64,000 nucleotides of DNA from Demequina litoralis. Its GTDB lineage: Bacteria; Actinomycetota; Actinomycetes; Actinomycetales; Demequinaceae. Shown here one piece after another: positions 52,819 through 62,955 of this stretch. The position numbers were made by a program, and so were the translations under genes. Location: NCBI RefSeq assembly GCF_030418455.1, contig NZ_JAUHPW010000003.1, positions 124,001 through 188,000 on the forward strand, written 5' to 3'. The notes beneath the pieces were generated by a model. It saw nothing but the letters and a program-made list of their open reading frames with translations. It had not been told where the DNA came from and ran no database searches. Every line of letters begins with the position of its first letter. The first letter of the stretch is position 1.

Positions 52819-54764
52819 GTGGTCAAGCCCTCCTCGTCGACGGGGATCCACACGCGCATCGCGCCGCCTGCACGGTTCGCCCAGCGGGCGTACGGGATGG
52901 CGCGCAGGGCGATCCTGCCAGGAAGCATGCCAGAAGGCGCGGACGGGCGCGAGGACCGGCGCAGCGCGGTCGCCCGCGGGAGCCCCTCGGAGCTGCGCAC
53001 GACGCCCTCCGCGAGCACCGTCGCGCCCGCGCGCAACGACCTCACACCAGGGCCGACGCGCGGAGCGACCGTGAGGTCGATCCGCACGTCCTCAAGGGGC
53101 ACGCCCGCCGGGAGGTCGGGCTGTTCGAGGCAGAACACCACGGGTCCGCGGCGGAGCGCGACGCAACCGCGCACCGCGTCGACGCGGGGGTGGGGCGCGA
53201 GCACGTCCACCGGCATCGGCAGGGTGAGGACGATGCGGTGGCCGCCGGGTGCGAGGGCCGCGCGGACGTAGCCGTCCGGGTCTGGCGCGGCGTCCGCGGC
53301 GACGCCGTCCACCTCGAGGGCGGCGTCCTCGCACCAGCCCGGCACGCGCAGCGCGAGCTCCTCGAGCGGACCGGTCACGTCGATCTCGACGCGTCCGTCC
53401 CACGGGTAGTCCGTGCGCACGTCGAGCGTGGTCGCCCCGAGGCGCACCGTGCCCGCGGCGTAGAGGTACAGGCGGGCGCGCTGCTCGGTGCCGGTCGCCA
53501 CGTACGCGCCTAGCGAGGACACGAGCCGCGCCAGGTTGGGCGGGCAGCACGCGCAGCCGTACCAGTCGAGGCGCTCCGACGGCGTGTCCTCGCTCGCGCC
53601 GTCGTGGCCGCTGCGCAGCTGGAGCGGGTTCGAGTAGAAGAAGCGCCGCCCGTCCGTCGACACGCCGGCCGCGATGCCGTTGAGCAGGACCCGCTCCATC
53701 GCGTCGGCGTGGCGTGCGTCCCCGGACGCGAGCAGCATGCGCCAGTCCCACTGGAAGGCGGCGATCGCGGCGCACGTCTCCGCGTAGGCGCGGTCCGGCG
53801 GGAGCTCGTACGGGTCGCCGAACGACTCGTCCCGGTGGCGCGACCCCATCCCGCCCGTGACGTACGCCTTGGTGCCGTGGGCGGAGGCCCACAGCCGCTC
53901 GAGCGCCGCCTCGAGCGTGCCGTCCCCGGTCTCGGCCGCGACATCCGCCATCCCGGCCGCGAGGTAGAGCTGGCGGACCGCATGGCCCGTCGCCTCGTGG
54001 GACTCGCGGACCGGCAGGTGGTCCTGGAAGTACGACGGCTCGAACGGTCCGGCGCCCAGCGCGCCGGCGCCGCGGCGATCCAGCATCGCGGCGGCGGTGT
54101 CGAGGTAGGCGCGCTCGCCCGTGTGGCGGTAGAGCTCGACGAGCGCCGTCTCCACCTCCGGGTGGCCGCAGAGACCGTCCGCGCGCGTGGAGGACGGGCC
54201 GAACTCCGCGACCGCGAGGTCCGCGAAGCGGCGGGCGACGGCCATGAGGTCGTCGCGGCCGGTCGCGCGTTCGCGGGCCACGGCCGCCTGTACGAGGTGG
54301 CCGAGCACGTACAGCTCGTGCCCCCACCGCATGTCCGCCCACGGCGCGCGGGCGGCGTCGCCCTGCACGTGCGAGTCGAGGTAGCCGTCCTCGCGCTGGA
54401 CGCGCGCGAGCAGGACGGCGGCCGCGCGGGCGAACGGCTCCCACGGCTGGTCGGCGGGGACCCGGGCGGCCTCCCACGCGATCGCCTCCAGCGTCTTGTG
54501 GAGGTCGGAGTCGGCGAAGAGCGGGCCCCGGAAGGGTGCGTCCGACTCGCCGACGAGCCGGCGGAGGTTGTCCAGCACGCCCGTCGACCCGAGACGCTCG
54601 ACCACGTGGGGGAGCGTGCGCTCGCGGTTGACCGTCTGCCATGCGCCCAGCTCGCGCGCGGGGTCCAGCGCCACGGCCCCGACCGGCAGCGGGGTGAGGT
54701 CGTGACCGGCGACGGCGGACGGCGTCGCGGGCGCACACACGTCGTGGGTGCGGACCATGCGCAT
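52815..54764 (-). CDS. GH127 beta-L-arabinofuranosidase
   Basis: The 649-residue (alpha/alpha)6-barrel enzyme removes beta-L-arabinofuranose, as HypBA1 does. The zinc-thiolate site typical of GH127 is visible: Glu and Cys in YAETCAAIA and the cysteine cluster in WYGCACCPPNLARL, whose cysteine is the nucleophile in HypBA1. FYSNPLQLRSG precedes it. No signal peptide is present. ATG 54764 follows GAGGAGGAG; a second ATG two codons later is possible. The CAACGATG operator-like site lies about 40 bases upstream. LacI follows in the operon. Confidence 0.9.
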   Translation of the reverse strand: MRMVRTHDVCAPATPSAVAGHDLTPLPVGAVALDPARELGAWQTVNRERTLPHVVERLGSTGVLDNLRRLVGESDAPFRGPLFADSDLHKTLEAIAWEAARVPADQPWEPFARAAAVLLARVQREDGYLDSHVQGDAARAPWADMRWGHELYVLGHLVQAAVARERATGRDDLMAVARRFADLAVAEFGPSSTRADGLCGHPEVETALVELYRHTGERAYLDTAAAMLDRRGAGALGAGPFEPSYFQDHLPVRESHEATGHAVRQLYLAAGMADVAAETGDGTLEAALERLWASAHGTKAYVTGGMGSRHRDESFGDPYELPPDRAYAETCAAIAAFQWDWRMLLASGDARHADAMERVLLNGIAAGVSTDGRRFFYSNPLQLRSGHDGASEDTPSERLDWYGCACCPPNLARLVSSLGAYVATGTEQRARLYLYAAGTVRLGATTLDVRTDYPWDGRVEIDVTGPLEELALRVPGWCEDAALEVDGVAADAAPDPDGYVRAALAPGGHRIVLTLPMPVDVLAPHPRVDAVRGCVALRRGPVVFCLEQPDLPAGVPLEDVRIDLTVAPRVGPGVRSLRAGATVLAEGVVRSSEGLPRATALRRSSRPSAPSGMLPGRIALRAIPYARWANRAGGAMRVWIPVDEEGLTT

Positions 54765-54799
54765 GGCTCCTCCTCGAGCAAGAGCGATGGGGACGCGTC

Positions 54800-54815
54800 T
54801 TTGCAACGATGTAAA
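54800..54815. promoter_or_regulatory. LacI-type operator candidate 4
   Basis: TTTGCAACGATGTAAA is the best dyad of the set, with a CAACGATG core and AT-rich flanks. It lies about 40 bases upstream of the GH127-lacI operon. Confidence 0.7.
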
Positions 54816-54857
54816 CACTACCGCGCGCAAGGCCGTGGTGGCGAGTCCGTGGCCACG

Positions 54858-55964
54858 CTAGGTGCTCCGTCGGCGCCGATGCACGAGCCCGGTCGCCGCG
54901 CCCAGCGTCGCCCCCACCACGGTGTCGAGCACCCGCTCCATCACCACCACCATCGTCGGATCCTCGCCACGGGCGGCACCCGCCATCACCAGCACCATCG
55001 GGGTGATGCACACGAGCGCGAGCGCGTAGTGGCGCACCACCAGCATCTGCGCGCCGAACTGGAGCCCGCCGAGCAGCAGCGCGAGCGCGAGCGGCGGCAG
55101 CGTCAACGCGCCCGCCACGGCGACGTAGACGGCGGCGCCGGCGGCCGTCCCGACGATGCGGTGGAGGCCTCGCTGAGCGGCGTGGCGGCGTCCCGGGCGG
55201 GCGCCGATGACGGCGAGGCCCGCTCCGACGGTCCAGTACGCGCGCTCGGGGTCGACCGCGAGGAGGCTCACGGCGGTGCCCACGACGGCGACGATGAGCA
55301 CGCGGACGAAGAGCTCCGTCGTGACCGCGTCCCAGCGCGGCCCGGGCAGCAGCTCCCGCAGGCGCGGCACCGGAGCGCGGTTGCGCGCGAGCAGCAGGGA
55401 GCTCGCGGCGACGAGGCACGAGAAGGCCGTGCCTGCGGCGTACGCGCCGATGACCTCGCCGGGCGGGGTGTGGCGCACGCCGTCCTCGAGCACGCTCACG
55501 TGCGACGCGAGCCCGTACGAGATGAGCGGGAACAGGGGGCCCGGCGGGCCCACCGAGAAGCCGTAGACGATCGCCGCCGCGACCGCCGTCACGACGACGA
55601 GGCCGATCGCGGTCGCGAGCGGCGACGGGCCGGTCGCGACGCCGGCCACGGCGCAGGCGGTGAGGACCAGCGCGATCAGCGGCAGGATCCGGGCGCGCTC
55701 CGCGGGCGACCGATGCGCGGCGTACAGGGTCGTGAACGCGCCGCTCGAGGCGAGCAGGCCCGTGCTCGGATGGCCGACGAGCACGCCCACCGCGGCCGGT
55801 GTCGCCATCGCGACGGCCGCCTGGAGCGCAACCGGCCATCGCCTGCCCTCGTAGGGGTGCATCGTCCCGAGGCTCGCGACGGCACGGCCGGCTCCGCCCG
55901 CCCACGCACGACCCGCCCCGGCAGCCCTGCCGCGGGCCCGGGTCTCGCGCGCATCGTCCGCCAT
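54858..55964 (-). CDS. FUSC-like aromatic-acid exporter-type membrane protein
   Basis: The 368-residue protein has two groups of hydrophobic helices (ALQAAVAMATPAAVGVLVGH...; LFVRVLIVAVVGTAVSLLAV) and the FUSC/YccS-like segment DPERAYWTVGAGLAVIGAR followed by RGLHRIVGTAAGAAVYVAVAG. This family includes fusaric-acid resistance and AaeB efflux proteins. ATG 55964 is chosen. The longer upstream frame is a compositional extension across the intergenic region. Motif copies lie in its first codons (55950-55959, Asp-Asp-Ala) and at 55153-55161. It is divergent from the SulP gene. Confidence 0.82.
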   Translation of the reverse strand: MADDARETRARGRAAGAGRAWAGGAGRAVASLGTMHPYEGRRWPVALQAAVAMATPAAVGVLVGHPSTGLLASSGAFTTLYAAHRSPAERARILPLIALVLTACAVAGVATGPSPLATAIGLVVVTAVAAAIVYGFSVGPPGPLFPLISYGLASHVSVLEDGVRHTPPGEVIGAYAAGTAFSCLVAASSLLLARNRAPVPRLRELLPGPRWDAVTTELFVRVLIVAVVGTAVSLLAVDPERAYWTVGAGLAVIGARPGRRHAAQRGLHRIVGTAAGAAVYVAVAGALTLPPLALALLLGGLQFGAQMLVVRHYALALVCITPMVLVMAGAARGEDPTMVVVMERVLDTVVGATLGAATGLVHRRRRST

Positions 55965-56077
55965 GCCTCGGCCTCCCTCGCCAGGGTGCCACGGACCCGG
56001 GCCGGTGCGTCGGGGGAACGCGACGCCAGGCCGCGCATCGTCCCTGCTCCTTTGCGAGGATGGGGGCAGGGGCGGCG

Positions 56078-57838
56078 ATGGCGACCACGGCGATGGACCG
56101 GTGGCTGCCCGGGATCCGGGTGGCACGCGGGTACCGGCGCGCCTGGCTGTGGCCCGACATCCGCGCCGGGATCGTGGTGACGGCCCTGCTGATCCCGGCA
56201 GGCATGGGCTATGCGCGCGTCGCGGGCCTGCCGCCCGAGACGGGGCTCTACGCGACGATCGTGCCGCTGGTGGTCTACGCCCTCGTGGGGCCGTCGCGGA
56301 TCCTCGTGCTCGGGCCGGACTCCGCGCTCGCGCCCATCATCGCGGCGTCGATCCTGCCCCTCGCCGCGGGCGACGGCGCCCGCGCGGTCGCGCTCGCGGG
56401 CCTGCTGTCCATCCTCGTGGGCGCCTTCATGCTGCTCGGAGGGATCCTGCGGCTCGGCTTCGTCACGGACCTGCTGTCGAAGCCGGTGCGTGTGGGCTAC
56501 CTCAACGCGATCGCGCTCGTGGTGATCGCGTCGCAGCTGCCCAAGCTGCTGGGCGTGCCCGTCGACGCCGACGCGTGGTGGGACGAGCTCGCGGCCACCG
56601 CGCGCGGACTCGCCGGCGGGGACGCGACCGGGGTCGCCGCCTCGATGGGCCTCGCCTCGCTCGCCGTGATCCTCGTGCTGCGCCGCCTCCGCTCGCCCGT
56701 GCCGGGCGTCCTCGTCGCCGTGGTGATCGCGACCCTCGCGACGTGGGCGCTCGGCCTCGCGGACGAGCTGACGGTGGTCGGGGCGCTGCCGTCCGGGCTG
56801 CCCGCCCCGGCGCTCGGAGGCCTGACCGGGGGCGACGCCGTGAGGCTGCTCGCGCCCGCGGCAGGCATCGCGCTCGTCGCGTTCACCGACAGCGCCGTGC
56901 TCTCCCGCGCGCTCGCGGCCAGGCGCGGCGAGACCGTGAGCGGCAGCGCCGAGCTGTCGGGGATCGGCATCGCGAACATCGCGGGCGGCGCGCTCGGCGG
57001 CTTCGCGGTGTCCGCATCGTCCTCCCGCACGCCGGTCGCCGAGCAGGCGGGCTCCCGCACGCAGCTCACCGGGGTGGTCGGGGCGGCCCTCATCGTCGTC
57101 TTCATCCTGCTCGTGCCGGGCCTCACGGCGTACCTGCCCGACGCGACCCTCGCCGCGGTGGTCATCGCGGCGGTGGTCGGCCTCATCGACGCGCCCGCGC
57201 TCGCGCGGCTGTGGCGGATGAACAGGCTCGACGCGGCGCTGTCGCTCGCCGCCTCGGCCGGCGTGCTGATCTTCGGCGTGCTCGAGGGGATCGTGGTGGC
57301 GATCGTGCTGTCGCTGCTCGCCTTCGTGGACCGGTCGTGGCGGCCCTACCGGGCCGAGCTGGGCCGCGTGCGCGGGCTGCGCGGCTACCACGACCTCTCC
57401 CGCTACCCCGAGCGCGGCGAGCGGCTGCCCGGCATCGTCCTCGTACGCTTCGACGCGCCGCTGTTCTTCGCCAACGGCGAGGTGTTCAACGACTGGGTGC
57501 GCTCGCGGGTCGCCGCCGCGGGCCCGGACGTCACGACCGTGGTGCTCGCAGCCGAGCCCATCACCGGCGTCGACACCACCGCGATCGACCAGCTGGTCGA
57601 GCTGGACGACTACCTCCAGGCCCACGGCGTGCGGCTCGTCTTCGCGGAGATGAAGGACCCGGTGGTCGACCAGCTGCGCCGCTACGGCATGGCCGACCGC
57701 TTCACGCCGGACCGCTTCTGGCCCACCGTGGGCGCCGCGGTGGACGATCTCACCGGCACCCTCCGCGGCGACCTCGAGGGCACGCGGTGGGACGATGCGG
57801 CGGGAGCCGCGCGCGACGAGGACGACCCGGCCGGTTGA
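56078..57838 (+). CDS. SulP-family anion transporter with STAS domain
   Basis: The 586-residue transporter has the SulP N-terminal signature IRAGIVVTALLIPAGMGYARVAGLPPETGLYATIVP and GPDSALAPIIAA (shown in parts: AGLPPETGLYATIVP). About eleven further helices follow, then a cytoplasmic STAS domain (LPGIVLVRFDAPLFFANGEVF; GVDTTAIDQLVELDD). Substrates in the family include sulfate and bicarbonate. ATG 56078 has an AGGGG at good spacing; ATG 56060 would add six residues without a ribosome-binding site. A motif copy at 57790-57799 encodes Asp-Asp-Ala in the acidic C-terminal tail, and another at 57013-57022 encodes Ala-Ser-Ser. Confidence 0.9.
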   Translation: MATTAMDRWLPGIRVARGYRRAWLWPDIRAGIVVTALLIPAGMGYARVAGLPPETGLYATIVPLVVYALVGPSRILVLGPDSALAPIIAASILPLAAGDGARAVALAGLLSILVGAFMLLGGILRLGFVTDLLSKPVRVGYLNAIALVVIASQLPKLLGVPVDADAWWDELAATARGLAGGDATGVAASMGLASLAVILVLRRLRSPVPGVLVAVVIATLATWALGLADELTVVGALPSGLPAPALGGLTGGDAVRLLAPAAGIALVAFTDSAVLSRALAARRGETVSGSAELSGIGIANIAGGALGGFAVSASSSRTPVAEQAGSRTQLTGVVGAALIVVFILLVPGLTAYLPDATLAAVVIAAVVGLIDAPALARLWRMNRLDAALSLAASAGVLIFGVLEGIVVAIVLSLLAFVDRSWRPYRAELGRVRGLRGYHDLSRYPERGERLPGIVLVRFDAPLFFANGEVFNDWVRSRVAAAGPDVTTVVLAAEPITGVDTTAIDQLVELDDYLQAHGVRLVFAEMKDPVVDQLRRYGMADRFTPDRFWPTVGAAVDDLTGTLRGDLEGTRWDDAAGAARDEDDPAG

Positions 57839-57841
57839 GGG

Positions 57842-58666
57842 TCAGGCGGCCGCCGCACGCGCGCCGGCGGCGTGGGCGACGGCCCAGTCGAGCGCCTGGT
57901 CGGCGACCTTCTCCCAGCCGGGGGCTCCGCAGGTCCAGTGGTCGCGTCCGGGCATCTCGATGTAGTCGGTGACGGCCGGAGACCGGCGCCAGCGCCTCGC
58001 GTTCGACCGGTTCACCGCGGGCGGCATGATGTGGTCCTCGCCGCCGGCGATGAAGAGCAGCGGCGCGCGGTCCACGCCGTAGTCGACCCAGGTCTCCTGG
58101 TGGCCGGGTCGCCAGTTGGCGAGCAGTCCGTACGCCCATACCCAGTTCCCCGGGGCGGCGATCGCGTACCTCTGCCATACGGCGTCGGACTCCTCGCGGC
58201 TGAGCGTGTTCGTGAAGGCGTAGTGCCACTCCTTCTTCGAGAACCCGACGGCGCGGTGGAAGTTCGCGGGGTTGCGCAGCGCGGGGAACAGCGAGCGTGC
58301 CTGGGACGCGGGGGTGACGCGCACGCCCTCGGGCGGCGCGGAGTCGATCGCGACCCCGGCGGCGCCCAGGCCGCGCGCGAGCAGCAGCTGGGTGAGCATC
58401 CCGCCGAAGGAGTGGCCCATGAGGATCGGCGGGTGCGGCAGGGCCTCGATCACGGAAGCGAGGTGCGCGACGGTCTCCGGGACCGAAGCGGTCGCGATGG
58501 GGGTGTCATCGGCGCGGAGGGTCTCGACCTCGCCCTCGAAGCCGGGGTAGGTGGGCGTCAGCACGGTGTAGCCCTGCGCCTCGTAGCGCTTGCGCCAGCC
58601 CTCCCAGGAGCGCGGGGTGACCCAGAGGCCGTGGATGAGGACGATGGTGTCGGGAGCGGTGGTCAT
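57842..58666 (-). CDS. Alpha/beta hydrolase
   Basis: The 274-residue hydrolase has HG oxyanion motif VLIHGLWVTPRSW, nucleophile elbow ILMGHSFGGMLTQ, acid Asp in AGGEDHIMPP and His in PGRDHWTCG. There is no signal peptide. The substrate is unknown; relatives are annotated as esterases or lysophospholipase-like. It is preceded at 28 bases by another hydrolase gene on the same strand. It converges with the SulP gene with three bases between them. Confidence 0.85.
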   Translation of the reverse strand: MTTAPDTIVLIHGLWVTPRSWEGWRKRYEAQGYTVLTPTYPGFEGEVETLRADDTPIATASVPETVAHLASVIEALPHPPILMGHSFGGMLTQLLLARGLGAAGVAIDSAPPEGVRVTPASQARSLFPALRNPANFHRAVGFSKKEWHYAFTNTLSREESDAVWQRYAIAAPGNWVWAYGLLANWRPGHQETWVDYGVDRAPLLFIAGGEDHIMPPAVNRSNARRWRRSPAVTDYIEMPGRDHWTCGAPGWEKVADQALDWAVAHAAGARAAAA

Positions 58667-58694
58667 GGTCGTGTCCTTCCGGGGTGGGGTGGGG

Positions 58695-59519
58695 TCAGGA
58701 GCCGATGAAGGCGAGCAGGTCCGCGTGCAGGCGCTCGCGGTCGGTGTCGGGGAGCCCGTGGCTGCGGCCCTCGTAGACCAGGAGGGTGGCGTCGGGCACC
58801 AGTTGCGCCGTGAGGCGCCCGCTGATGTCGAAGGGCACGATCTGGTCGTCGTCGCCGTGGATCACCAGCACCGGCACGTCGATGCCGGCGAGGTCGGCGC
58901 GGAAGTCGGTGGCGGAGAACGCGGCGATGCATTCGTAGGCGTTGCGCGTGCCGGATGAGAGCCCCTGCCGCCAGAACGCGTCCCGGGTGCCCTGGGGGAT
59001 GTCCCCGTTGCGGTTGTGCCCGAAGAAGGGTCCGTCGGCGAGCTCGCGGTAGAGCTGCGAACGGCCGCCGGCCTCGCCGGCTCGGATGGCGTCGAAGACC
59101 TCGAGCGGGAGCCCGCCCGGGTTGTCCTCGGTGCGGAGCATGAGCGGCGGCACGGCCGAGACGAGGATCGCGCGCGCCACCCGCGCCGTGCCGTGCCGCG
59201 CGAGGTAGCGCACCACCTCGCCCCCGCCGGTCGAGTGGCCGACGAGCGTGAGGTCGGTGAGGTCGAGGTGCTCGATCAGGCAGGCGAGGTCGTCGGCGTA
59301 CGTATCCATCTCGTTTCCGTCCCAGGTCTGGCTCGAGCGCCCGTGGCCGCGCCGGTCGTGAGCGATGGCGCGATGCCCGCGCATCGCGAGGAACAGCGCC
59401 GTCGCCTCCCACGCGTCCGCGTTGAGCGGCCATCCGTGGCTGAGGAGGACCGGCGAGCCGGCGCCGCCCCAGTCCTTGTAGAAGATCTGCGTGCCGTCGT
59501 CGGTGGTCACGTTGGGCAT
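58695..59519 (-). CDS. Alpha/beta hydrolase, non-heme chloroperoxidase type
   Basis: The 274-residue protein matches the perhydrolase/chloroperoxidase-like esterases: [18 protein letters not shown] at the N-terminus, [12 protein letters not shown], nucleophile [14 protein letters not shown], acid Asp in [11 protein letters not shown] and His in [13 protein letters not shown] 59519 has a GAGGAGG upstream. It is the first gene of a two-hydrolase operon lying next to a large LuxR-type regulator gene, which may control it. Confidence 0.88.
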   Translation of the reverse strand: MPNVTTDDGTQIFYKDWGGAGSPVLLSHGWPLNADAWEATALFLAMRGHRAIAHDRRGHGRSSQTWDGNEMDTYADDLACLIEHLDLTDLTLVGHSTGGGEVVRYLARHGTARVARAILVSAVPPLMLRTEDNPGGLPLEVFDAIRAGEAGGRSQLYRELADGPFFGHNRNGDIPQGTRDAFWRQGLSSGTRNAYECIAAFSATDFRADLAGIDVPVLVIHGDDDQIVPFDISGRLTAQLVPDATLLVYEGRSHGLPDTDRERLHADLLAFIGS

Positions 59520-59620
59520 CTCGGCCTCCTCGGTGCATGCCTGATGCCAGCGTGCGTCGCGGCAGGCGCCATGCGCACCACGCGCCGCACGTAGTGCTTC
59601 GAGCAGGGCGGCGGAGACGG

Positions 59621-62368
59621 CTACGTGCCGGGCAGCCGGTCCGCGAGCTGGCGGCGGGAGGTCACGCCGAGCTTCCGGAAGACCTTGCGGAGGTGGTAGT
59701 CGACCGTGTTCGGGCTGATGAACAGCGCCGCGCCGATCTCGGCGTTGGTCGCACCCCGGGCAGCCATCCGCGCGACCTCCGCCTCCTGCGGCGAGAGCTC
59801 GGGCCCGTGCGCGTCGCCTGGGTGCGCCGGCGCGTCCGCTGCGCCGGCGGCGACGAGTTCGCGGCGTGCGCGTTCCGCGAAGGGCGTCGCACCTTGCGCA
59901 TCGAGGACCTCGAGCGCGAGCCGCAGCTGGGCGCGAGCGTCGGCCCGTCGCCGCATGCGGCGCAGCCACTCTCCGTAGAGCAGGCGGCCGCGTGCGTGAT
60001 CGCCCGCGTGTCCAGGGATGTCGAGCAGCTCGATCGACTCGAGATAGCGGTGCTCGGCCTCGCCGCCGTCGGCGAGGAGCGCGGCGGCGCGAGCGGCCAT
60101 CCCGCGAGCCCACCGGCTGCCGGTCGCCCGTGCCAGGTCGTCGATGCGGGCGGCGGCCGCCCTCGCGTCGTCGTGTCGGCCGCATCGGACCGATGCCTCG
60201 ACCAGCTCGGGCAGATGATGGAGGCTGGCCTGCAGGTAGGGATGCGAGGCGAGCCACGCCAGCCGCGCGTGCGCGGACGCGTACTCGCCCGCGCCGATCT
60301 CCACGATCGCCTGGGTCCCGAGCGCCATCCGTGCGACTCCGCCGTACCCGGAGGCCCGCATCGTCGCCACGAGGTGGTCGCCCGCGCCGGGGGGCAGCCC
60401 CTCCCAGATCAGCAGCGCCGCGTTGACGGCCTGCGCGTCCTCATGGCCGAGCGCCCTGCGCAGCTCGGTGCAGCGGTCGAGGTAGGCGCGCGCGGCGCGC
60501 GGGTTATTGCGCCCGACCTCGAGCGAGCTCAGCACCCAGAGGATCGAGTCGAGCTCGCGCAGGGCTCCGCGGGCGCTCGCCTCGTCGGCCAGTCGCGTCC
60601 ACACCTTCGAGGCGTCCTCGAATTCGCACAGGCCGACCGTGACGAGCGCGGCGAAGGTGGCGAGACCGAGCAGCTCCGCGTCCGCCTCCTCGTCGAACAT
60701 CTCGCGTGCCGCACGCAGGTGCGGCACGGCGGACGCGTAGTCGTCGAGGGCGAACGCACCGGCCGCGCGCAGGGCCAGGGCCTGGCGCCCCGGTGCGACG
60801 TCGGCTGCCGCCCGCAGTCGAGCGCCCAGGCGTTCGAGGGGCCAGCCCTCGGCTCGATCCTCGGTGCTCAGGGCGAAGGCCAAGGCGTGGAGCAGCGTCA
60901 CCTGCTCCCGGATAGGGTCCGCTTCGCGGAAGTCGTCGGCGGCATGGACGAGCGTGTCGACCACGGTGGGAAGGCGAGAGGCGTCGGAGAGGTAGACCGT
61001 GCAGAGGGCGTCGACGGTGCGCATCGCGCCTCGTCGCGCCGCGTCGAGCGCGGACTCGTCGACCGTGGACAGCAGCTGTCGGGCGAGCACGCCCGCACCC
61101 GCGCCGATCGCCGCCTCCGCCGCCGCGACGAGCCGCCGGGCGCGGTCGTCGGCGCGGTTCGACAGGTCGGCGGCCCGCGCGAGCAGGCGCGCGCGGGATG
61201 CGCGCCCTCCGCGTGCGCCGGTGGAGTCGGCGGCCGCCTCGAGCAGGGCTGCGACATCGTCGTCCGGGCCGCTGCATGCGGCCGCGGCGTGCCAGGCCGC
61301 GACCTCGGCGAGGCCGCGTCTCGTCGCCTCGCCCTGAAGGGCGGCATGGGCGCCTCGACGGTCGAGGTCGGTGGCGCGCGCGTACACGGCGGAGCGCACG
61401 AGCGGATGCCTGAACCGCACCCCGTCGCGGACCTCGACGAGCCCGGCCTCCTCGGCCGGTGCGGACGCCCCCGCGGGAATGCCGAGCCCCGCCGCGGCCG
61501 CGTGGATCACCGCGGCGTCCCCGGTCGACTCCGCGGCCGCGAGCACCAGCCATCGGCGGGTCTCCGGCGGCAGGGCCGCCGCGGCCGCCGTGTAGTGCGC
61601 CTCGAGCCGCGGGCCGACCGGGATCGGCGCCTCCTCGCGGGCGGCGGCGGTGAGCTCGTCGGCGGTCCACCGTGCGCCGAGGTCGGTCAGCGCCAAGGGG
61701 TTGCCGCCTGTGCGCGCCACCACCTCGGCGACGATGCTCGGCTCGAGCCCGCCGCCGACGGACCGCGTCAGCAGCTCCGCGGCGGCGTCGGGATCCAGCC
61801 CCGCGAGGTCGAGGCGTGGGACGCCGGCGAGCGCGCGCACCGTGGCGTCGTCGTCGCGCGACGCGAACACGATCGCGACGGCCTCCGCGGACAGCCGGCG
61901 GGCGACGAAGCCGAGTGCTTCGAGCGACTCGCGGTCGAGGTGGTGGGCGTCGTCGGCGAGGCACAGCAGCGGCGCCTCGTCGCCGGCGCGGGCCAGCAGC
62001 GACAACGTCCCGAGGCCCACGAGCGCGCGCTCGGGTGGCGGACCGCTGGTGGCGCCGACGGCGGTGAGCAGCGCGTCGCGCTGGGGCCCGGGCAGGCCGT
62101 CCACGAGGTGCGCGAAGGGGGCGATCAGCCGCTGGAGAGCCGCATACGCGAGCGACGACTCGATGGCGAAACCGGGGACGGCGACCACACGCAGCGCGGC
62201 GGCGCCGGCGACCGCTCCACCCAACAGCGTCGTCTTCCCCATCCCGGGGTCGCCGTGCACGAGCAGCGCTCCCCCGTGCCCGTTGCGGGCGCTCGCGATC
62301 AGCGTGTGGAGGGCCCCGAGCTCGTCCGCACGCCCTACTACCCCCGGGTGAGTGTCGATATCGCTCAA
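59621..62368 (-). CDS. Large ATP-binding LuxR-family regulator (LAL type)
   Basis: The 915-residue regulator has an N-terminal AAA/STAND ATPase module with Walker [13 protein letters not shown] and Walker [13 protein letters not shown] long helical TPR-like middle (about residues 330-820) follows, then a C-terminal LuxR helix-turn-helix ([38 protein letters not shown]). MalT and PikD are well-known relatives. The start is uncertain: TTG 62368 puts the ATPase loop at the usual distance but has no good ribosome-binding site. Ligands are unknown. It is upstream of two hydrolase genes on the same strand, separated by 101 bases. Confidence 0.88.
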   Translation of the reverse strand: MSDIDTHPGVVGRADELGALHTLIASARNGHGGALLVHGDPGMGKTTLLGGAVAGAAALRVVAVPGFAIESSLAYAALQRLIAPFAHLVDGLPGPQRDALLTAVGATSGPPPERALVGLGTLSLLARAGDEAPLLCLADDAHHLDRESLEALGFVARRLSAEAVAIVFASRDDDATVRALAGVPRLDLAGLDPDAAAELLTRSVGGGLEPSIVAEVVARTGGNPLALTDLGARWTADELTAAAREEAPIPVGPRLEAHYTAAAAALPPETRRWLVLAAAESTGDAAVIHAAAAGLGIPAGASAPAEEAGLVEVRDGVRFRHPLVRSAVYARATDLDRRGAHAALQGEATRRGLAEVAAWHAAAACSGPDDDVAALLEAAADSTGARGGRASRARLLARAADLSNRADDRARRLVAAAEAAIGAGAGVLARQLLSTVDESALDAARRGAMRTVDALCTVYLSDASRLPTVVDTLVHAADDFREADPIREQVTLLHALAFALSTEDRAEGWPLERLGARLRAAADVAPGRQALALRAAGAFALDDYASAVPHLRAAREMFDEEADAELLGLATFAALVTVGLCEFEDASKVWTRLADEASARGALRELDSILWVLSSLEVGRNNPRAARAYLDRCTELRRALGHEDAQAVNAALLIWEGLPPGAGDHLVATMRASGYGGVARMALGTQAIVEIGAGEYASAHARLAWLASHPYLQASLHHLPELVEASVRCGRHDDARAAAARIDDLARATGSRWARGMAARAAALLADGGEAEHRYLESIELLDIPGHAGDHARGRLLYGEWLRRMRRRADARAQLRLALEVLDAQGATPFAERARRELVAAGAADAPAHPGDAHGPELSPQEAEVARMAARGATNAEIGAALFISPNTVDYHLRKVFRKLGVTSRRQLADRLPGT

Positions 62369-62474
62369 GGTAACCCGCGGTTTTCTCCCCGGATAGAGCG
62401 AATCGTCGGAGCGCTGGTCACGCGGGCGGTGCGACGGGTGCCATCACGAGAGCCGTGGGCGTGCTCGTTCCGCG

Positions 62475-62834
62475 CTACGCGACGGGCGCGCGCAGGATCG
62501 AGGTCATCCGCTTGCCGCGCGCGACCTCGTCGACCAGCTTGTCCATCCAGCGGATCTGCTGCATGAGCGGGTCCTCGATCTCCTCGACGCGGACGCCGCA
62601 GATGACGCCCGTGATGAGGTCCGTGTGCGGGTTCATCGCGGGGGCCTGCGCGAAGAACTCCTCGAGCGTGCGCTCGTCGGCGACCGCCTCCCGGATGCTG
62701 TCCTTGTCGTAGCCGGTGAGCCACGTGAGGACGGTGTCGAGGTCCTCCGTGCTGCGCTCCTTGCGCTCCACCTTCTGGACGTAGAGCGGGTAGATGGTCG
62801 CGAAGGTCATGCGGCGGATGCGGTCGGATGCCAT
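62475..62834 (-). CDS. DUF2200 protein
   Basis: The 119-residue protein reads RIRRMTFATIYPLYVQKVERK, TWLTGYD, TLEEFFAQAPAMNPH, ITGVICGVRVEEIEDPLMQQIRWMDKLVDEVARGK, with each segment characteristic of DUF2200. No function is known. It is short, acidic to neutral and cytoplasmic. ATG 62834 has no strong ribosome-binding site. It is preceded on the same strand by the DUF998-like gene after a hairpin, so it probably has its own promoter. Confidence 0.87.
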   Translation of the reverse strand: MASDRIRRMTFATIYPLYVQKVERKERSTEDLDTVLTWLTGYDKDSIREAVADERTLEEFFAQAPAMNPHTDLITGVICGVRVEEIEDPLMQQIRWMDKLVDEVARGKRMTSILRAPVA

Positions 62835-62889
62835 GCGCCCAGCCTACGAGCCCATCCTCCCCGAGTGCTTCCCGCCCCGCGCCCGCGAT

Positions 62890-62911
62890 ACCGCTCATCG
62901 TGCGGAGCGGT
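62890..62911 (-). terminator. Hairpin between the DUF998-like and DUF2200 genes
   Basis: ACCGCTC at 62890-62896 pairs with GAGCGGT at 62905-62911 around an 8-nt loop. It lies 45 bases downstream of the DUF998-like stop codon on the minus strand. A related GTGCGGAGC segment repeats at 62943-62951. Confidence 0.5.
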
Positions 62912-62955
62912 CCCGACGGGCCTCTTCCGGTACCGGTGAGCGTGCGGAGCCGCCG

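Noticed and set aside
54858-56126. N-terminal extension of the FUSC-like protein to 56126
   Set aside because: The extra 54 residues are Pro/Arg-rich, cross the intergenic region including a motif copy, and overlap the SulP start; ATG 55964 is the better start.
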